Shown in pieces: positions 18,216 to 22,087 of a stretch of 22,087 nucleotides of DNA. The DNA lies in assembly GCA_030560485.1 (NCBI GenBank), contig JAKTTS010000249.1:1-22087 (forward strand). The letters are read 5' to 3'. The notes under the pieces are model-generated. The model saw only the letters and a program-made list of their open reading frames with translations. It did no database searches and was not told the DNA's origin. The position numbers were made by a program, and so were the translations under genes. Within the stretch, counting starts at the first letter, position 1. Each line of letters starts with the position of its first letter. The stretch is from Ascoidea tarda (nom. inval.) (Eukaryota > Ascomycota > Saccharomycetes > Ascoideales > Ascoideaceae).

Positions 18216-20996
18216 ATGCCAATCGAAAAAGCAGTTCCTTTGGTTTTAACCAATCACTTTCTTCCAATAAACTACGCTTTGAATCTTGTTATCAACTACC
18301 AAAAAGCAAATTTTCAAGGTGAATTAACCATCAACCTCACTAAAAATAAGAACAATCACTCAACACCTGAGGTTACTTCAATTACTTTAAATTGTTCAAA
18401 TATAATTATCATATCCTCGGTTTTCGATTATAATGGCAAATCAGAAAAGGCTACTATTGCTTATGATAAGGATAATGAAAGAGTCACCCTATCAATTAAC
18501 AGCATCGTTCCAATTGATGAAAATTTTCAAATTCAAATCAAATACATGGGTAGAATTAGCAAAATCAAAACCTACAAAGACCCTACAAAAGGAATTTTTC
18601 AAACAAATTTTCTCGATGAAGAATCTGGCTTAGCTTCTAACCAGATCATTGCAACTCAGTCTCAAGCTTCTTTTGCAAGATTCATATTTCCATGTCTTGA
18701 TGAACCTTCTCATAAGGCTTCCATCGAGTTATCAATAACAACTGACAAGAGATTTTTGTGTGCAAGCAGTATGAGTCAATTGGAAAAAAATCTTGTCAGT
18801 GAGGATAATGTTAAAAACATTTTTAAAAAAACTCCTTTGATCGCTACATCAGTTTTTGGTTTTGCATCGGGTGATTTTGATTATGTTGAAAAGTCATTAA
18901 AACTATTAAACAATCAAAATTTTCCTTTGAGAATTGTTGTTCCCAAGGGCCAATTGAATGACTCGCATTATTCTCTTAATTTGACTTCAAAATCTTTACC
19001 GATTTTGGAAAAGATGTTGGGATTTGATTTTCCTTTGCCAAAATTAGATATCGTATTTTTACCATTTTTATCTGATGGTGCGATGGAGAATTGGGGACTA
19101 ATTTTCATCCAGTCAACTTTATTAACACAATCTCAAGATCAGTTGGAACAAGTAATCATCCATGAATTAGTTCATCAATGGTTTGGAAATCTAGTAACTT
19201 TAGATGAATGGCACCATTTATGGCTAAATGAGTCTTTTGCTACGTGGATGGCAAATCAAGTGATTAACAAAATGAATAATGACAGTCTAAATATATGGAC
19301 TGAAAAAATAGAGGAAATGGAATCTGTGATGGAACAAGACTCTGTTTTCGAGAAAGATTTATCGATTAATAGCACTGTTTCTTTACTTAGCTCAAATTAC
19401 AAGGAGATTAAATCTACTCAGGATATTTTTGAAAATTATTCGTATGAAAAGGGCATTTTTTTGCTTAGGATGTTGTCAAATATATTTCAAAATCAGAATT
19501 TTTTAGATTCAGATATTAATAAATTTTATGAACATATAAAACTATTTTTGGAAAGGGAAAAATTTAAATCCTTTAAACCAATTGATCTCTGGAAATTTTT
19601 AAATCGATTTTCAGATTACGATATTCAAGGTTTTATGAATACTTGGACTAGATTACCTGGTATTCCAATTGTTTTAGTTGATTCGTTGGAAGATGGTAAA
19701 ATCAAGGTGGAACAACATCGCTATATCAAACCTACTGAACAAGTATCTTTAGATCAGCTAAAATTAACTGAAGATGTGCCCTTTCATATTCCATTAGCAA
19801 TTAAATTAAAAAACTTCAAATTCAATCGATCATTATTAACAGACCGAAAACTAGTATTGGATTTGAAGAAAGAGGAATTTTTAAAATTAAATGCAAATAA
19901 AATTGGATATTATAGGGTCAAGTATAATAATGTAAGTTTTTATGATTGTTTATCTGCGTCCATCTGTGAATTGAGCAGTTTGGATAATATTAATTTGCTT
20001 TTGGATATAGAAGAGTTTTTGTTTAGCAATTCCCAATATACAAAAGAGAAAGACATTGAAATTAAAGGATTTTTTAAATTAATTAATTTTTATGTGGGAC
20101 AAGAAAAATTTAAAGAAAAAGTTGATTATAAGGTTTTGAGTATTTATTTAAGAATATTGGAAAATATCGACACTGCCATTAGATTTTATTCAACGAAAAT
20201 CAATTTGAATGGATTTCAAAAATGGTTAGACAATATAATGTTAAAGTTGTATTCGAATATTAGGGAATGGCCAATCAATTATAATTTGAATATTCACTCA
20301 TTGGCGGAGATTGAGAGCAGAAAGTTCATTATGATGCTAGGCGTAAATGTTGATGAAATTAATGGATACTGTAGAAAATTGTTTAAATCTTTGAACCATG
20401 GACCCAAAAATTCAATTCCCAAAAATTTAGTTGCTCCAGTTTTAAATAATTTATCATTTAATTCGAATAGCGGGAAAGAATTCAAGAAAATTTTGCAATT
20501 AACTGCAAGATCATCATCAATTCTTGTAAACAACATCTGTGAGTCTAATGCCAACGTATTAGATATTCAAAATGCCGCTATTGGATCCTTAGGATTCATC
20601 AAAGACCTTAATATTTTTGAGAAAAAGGTGTTAAACTTTGTTAAAACAAATTTTGATTCAAAAGGTATAGAGTTGGCACTTATTGGAACTAATTATAAGA
20701 AACAAAGCAAAAAAGTTGAAATCTTATGGAATTGGTTAACATTAAATTATAAAGGATGGTACCCTAAAACATTGAGAGAAGGATCGGAATCCAGCAAAGA
20801 AATAAGCATTAAGTTGAATAATATTATTGAGATTGTATTTGAAGCAAAGTATATGAATGGAAGCGTAAGTGATGTGGATGAGTTTATTAAGAGAGATAAA
20901 AGTAGCAAATTGAAAGAAATCTATAAAGAAATAAAAGAAAGCCAAAAAGATTTAGCTGAAATTGGAAAAAGCATAACTGGAGATTTTTGGAACTGA
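18216..20996 (+). CDS. TMA108: M1-family aminopeptidase-fold protein, probable Tma108
   Basis: A 926-residue M1 metallopeptidase-fold protein. The exopeptidase motif GAMEN (288-292), zinc motif HELVH (316-320) with the third ligand Glu339 in LWLNES, and the catalytic Tyr410 in YEKG are all present, so the active site looks complete. The sequence around these motifs differs from Ape2/Aap1: GLIFIQSTLL replaces the usual GLVTYR, and DEWHHLW replaces DWW-x-x-LW. It also lies next to REV7. In S. cerevisiae REV7 (YIL139C) is two genes from TMA108 (YIL137C, 946 residues), a ribosome-associated M1-like protein that binds nascent chains. Length, divergence and neighbourhood favour Tma108 over Ape2/Aap1. 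An ordinary soluble aminopeptidase remains possible. No in-frame CTG was seen. Its stop directly abuts the REV7 stop. Confidence 0.75.
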   Translation: MPIEKAVPLVLTNHFLPINYALNLVINYQKANFQGELTINLTKNKNNHSTPEVTSITLNCSNIIIISSVFDYNGKSEKATIAYDKDNERVTLSINSIVPIDENFQIQIKYMGRISKIKTYKDPTKGIFQTNFLDEESGLASNQIIATQSQASFARFIFPCLDEPSHKASIELSITTDKRFLCASSMSQLEKNLVSEDNVKNIFKKTPLIATSVFGFASGDFDYVEKSLKLLNNQNFPLRIVVPKGQLNDSHYSLNLTSKSLPILEKMLGFDFPLPKLDIVFLPFLSDGAMENWGLIFIQSTLLTQSQDQLEQVIIHELVHQWFGNLVTLDEWHHLWLNESFATWMANQVINKMNNDSLNIWTEKIEEMESVMEQDSVFEKDLSINSTVSLLSSNYKEIKSTQDIFENYSYEKGIFLLRMLSNIFQNQNFLDSDINKFYEHIKLFLEREKFKSFKPIDLWKFLNRFSDYDIQGFMNTWTRLPGIPIVLVDSLEDGKIKVEQHRYIKPTEQVSLDQLKLTEDVPFHIPLAIKLKNFKFNRSLLTDRKLVLDLKKEEFLKLNANKIGYYRVKYNNVSFYDCLSASICELSSLDNINLLLDIEEFLFSNSQYTKEKDIEIKGFFKLINFYVGQEKFKEKVDYKVLSIYLRILENIDTAIRFYSTKINLNGFQKWLDNIMLKLYSNIREWPINYNLNIHSLAEIESRKFIMMLGVNVDEINGYCRKLFKSLNHGPKNSIPKNLVAPVLNNLSFNSNSGKEFKKILQLTARSSSILVNNICESNANVLDIQNAAIGSLGFIKDLNIFEKKVLNFVKTNFDSKGIELALIGTNYKKQSKKVEILWNWLTLNYKGWYPKTLREGSESSKEISIKLNNIIEIVFEAKYMNGSVSDVDEFIKRDKSSKLKEIYKEIKESQKDLAEIGKSITGDFWN

Positions 20997-21845
20997 TCAG
21001 TCTGTAATTGTCTCGATAAAACTATCGAACACAAGTGGGCCTACACTAACTGGATATAGAGGCTCGATTGCAATTTTGCTCTTGTTTTTGTTATATATGG
21101 TATTAGTTTGGGGATTTAAGATATTTTTTGAATAGTTTAATACCCAACTATCGTCATTTTTGTTGATATGTGCTTCATCTGTAGTTTCTAGAAATATTTC
21201 AAAAGTAGAGTTCTCATCTGGATTTGAGTCTCTTTTGTTCTTATCGTCTATTACTGATAAGAACTGAAAAACATAGGCTCTAAAATTCTCATAAACGATA
21301 TCCCAGGTTAAATTGAACTCCTTTGACAAAGTTTTCTTTATAATCTTCGGATCATTAACGACATAAAAATTATTCAAATCAATAACGAGTCGTTCGGTTA
21401 TTTCCTTTTTTTCTCTGTTTTTGAAGATCACCAAAGAGAGTCGCTGGAAGTTGTTTTTGTTTTTGGTGTGGTTGGGTGTTAAGCTGACATTGATTAGATT
21501 TTGAATAAAATTGAGAACAAAATCGTCCTGCCATCTAAGCACTTTGGGGTTTCTATTGACTGGAACCACTAGCCCCATGTAGTTGTATTTGTTCAAGCTG
21601 AAGGAATGCTTGGGGTACAATCCCTTATAAAAGCATACGATGTTGAGCCAGTTTTTCAAAAAGTCACCAAAAAGAACGTATAGATTGTAGGGGGTTAGAG
21701 GAAGACTGCCATCTTTGTTTAGCTGTGGTTCCAAATCAGCAAAGAGTGTTGTCGAAGCCATTTGCTGGATATCTTTTGGAGTTGCACTTTTTCTTTTCTG
21801 AGTTTTTTCTCTTTTTGGTTTTTGATGTTGGACCCAGAAAGCCAT
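20997..21845 (-). CDS. REV7: Rev7, HORMA-domain subunit of DNA polymerase zeta
   Basis: A 282-residue protein (S. cerevisiae Rev7 is 245) with a HORMA fold from about residue 50 to the end. LYVLFGDFLKNWLNIVCFY is followed by YPKHSFSLNKYNYMGLVVPV and a helix ending DDFVLNFIQNLINVSL, the pattern of Rev7/MAD2B. Rev7 bridges Rev3 and Rev1 in error-prone translesion synthesis. The first ATG (21845) gives a Lys/Arg-rich N-terminus (KPKREKTQKRK) that could be a nuclear localisation signal. A start at Met29 (21761) would give 254 residues, closer to the usual length, and cannot be ruled out. It is convergent with the M1 gene with no base between stops, and divergent from the FYV10 candidate across 130 bp. 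Confidence 0.85.
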   Translation of the reverse strand: MAFWVQHQKPKREKTQKRKSATPKDIQQMASTTLFADLEPQLNKDGSLPLTPYNLYVLFGDFLKNWLNIVCFYKGLYPKHSFSLNKYNYMGLVVPVNRNPKVLRWQDDFVLNFIQNLINVSLTPNHTKNKNNFQRLSLVIFKNREKKEITERLVIDLNNFYVVNDPKIIKKTLSKEFNLTWDIVYENFRAYVFQFLSVIDDKNKRDSNPDENSTFEIFLETTDEAHINKNDDSWVLNYSKNILNPQTNTIYNKNKSKIAIEPLYPVSVGPLVFDSFIETITD

Positions 21846-21975
21846 TTATGCGGATTCAATGCAGTTACGCGTCTTAACGCATACACCCACGTTCTTGGTT
21901 TACTCTTTTCTTGCTTCTTTTTGTTTTCTTATCAAAGAGGGATAAGCAGCAGAAACAGGAGCACTCAGAGTAATC
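21846..21975. promoter_or_regulatory. short divergent promoter, REV7 / FYV10 candidate
   Basis: 130 bp between two opposite ATGs, less AT-rich than the coding regions (28 of 60 G/C in 21841-21900) but without a strong island. It holds ACGCGT at 21867-21872 and ACACCCACGTTC near 21884, which partly resembles a Rap1 site. Confidence 0.5.
21867..21872. promoter_or_regulatory. MCB element ACGCGT upstream of REV7
   Basis: ACGCGT is the MluI cell-cycle box bound by MBF, which drives G1/S expression of DNA replication and repair genes. It lies 22 bp from the first REV7 ATG and 106 bp from the Met29 ATG. Another ACGCGT at 15851 shows that chance matches occur. Confidence 0.35.
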
Positions 21976-22087
21976 ATGTCTGATCCACTGGTAGATTTCC
22001 TTATCCAACTAAACCAGGACAAGTTTAAGATCCCTTTGGAGCTTTGCAAGAAGAACTTCAAAGATATCCAGAGAATCCAGGAACTCA
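21976..22087 (+). CDS. FYV10: probable Fyv10/Gid9, GID ubiquitin ligase subunit (5' part only)
   Basis: An open frame from the ATG at 21976 runs off the right edge after 37 codons. The start VDFLIQLNQDKFKIPLELCK matches the N-terminus of S. cerevisiae Fyv10 as I recall it (VDFHLKLNQQLFHIPYELLS) in a run of spaced identities: VDF, LNQ, F, IP and EL. Fyv10 (Gid9, MAEA family) is a RING-type subunit of the GID/CTLH ligase, which degrades gluconeogenic enzymes when glucose is restored. Only this short segment is visible; the LisH, CTLH and RING parts would lie beyond the window. Codon 5 is one of the rare CTGs, at a position not shared with Fyv10. Confidence 0.6.
   Translation, partial: MSDPLVDFLIQLNQDKFKIPLELCKKNFKDIQRIQEL

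Overview
The window looks like nuclear DNA from a budding yeast (Saccharomycotina). Coding sequence is AT-rich, genes are close together and apparently unspliced, and every confidently read protein has a fungal family signature: a Cat8-type zinc cluster regulator, a Taf8 TFIID subunit, a Sal1-type EF-hand carrier, a yeast amino acid transporter, an M1 peptidase-fold protein, Rev7, and the start of a probable Fyv10/Gid9. In-frame CTG codons are very rare (about 14 in roughly 5,400 codons by hand), and none was found at a family-conserved leucine. That fits a lineage with an altered or avoided CUG codon, for example near Ascoidea/Saccharomycopsis or the CUG-Ser1 yeasts. The species is not proven.

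Layout, left to right. 1-2366 has no recognisable gene: it is very AT-rich at first, then about 40% GC with several hairpins. CAT8 (2367-6773, minus) is followed by its upstream region 6774-7803, which holds a striking GC-rich island. An ACOT9-type mitochondrial acyl-CoA thioesterase (7804-9426, minus) and TAF8 (10250-13330, plus) diverge from a second GC-rich island. TAF8 converges on SAL1 (13819-15321, minus) across a 488-bp AT-rich gap with an ATT microsatellite. SAL1 and a DIP5-like permease (16319-18046, plus) diverge from a third GC-rich island dense in possible regulator sites. The permease is followed after 169 bp by an M1-family gene, probably TMA108 (18216-20996, plus). That gene meets REV7 (20997-21845, minus) stop codon to stop codon with no base between. 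A short divergent promoter then leads to the first 37 codons of a probable FYV10/GID9 (21976 to the window end).

Several genes touch non-fermentative carbon use: Cat8 activates gluconeogenic genes, Sal1 moves ATP-Mg/Pi across the inner mitochondrial membrane, the thioesterase acts on mitochondrial acyl-CoA, and the GID complex (Fyv10) removes gluconeogenic enzymes when glucose returns. All three GC-rich promoter islands carry an ATTGG (CCAAT) box, which could place them under the HAP complex; that is inference. I saw no tRNA, rRNA, transposon, virus-like element or CRISPR array. The most notable points are the GC-rich promoter islands in an AT-rich genome, the CTG scarcity, and the REV7-TMA108 neighbourhood, which echoes S. 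cerevisiae (YIL139C and YIL137C).
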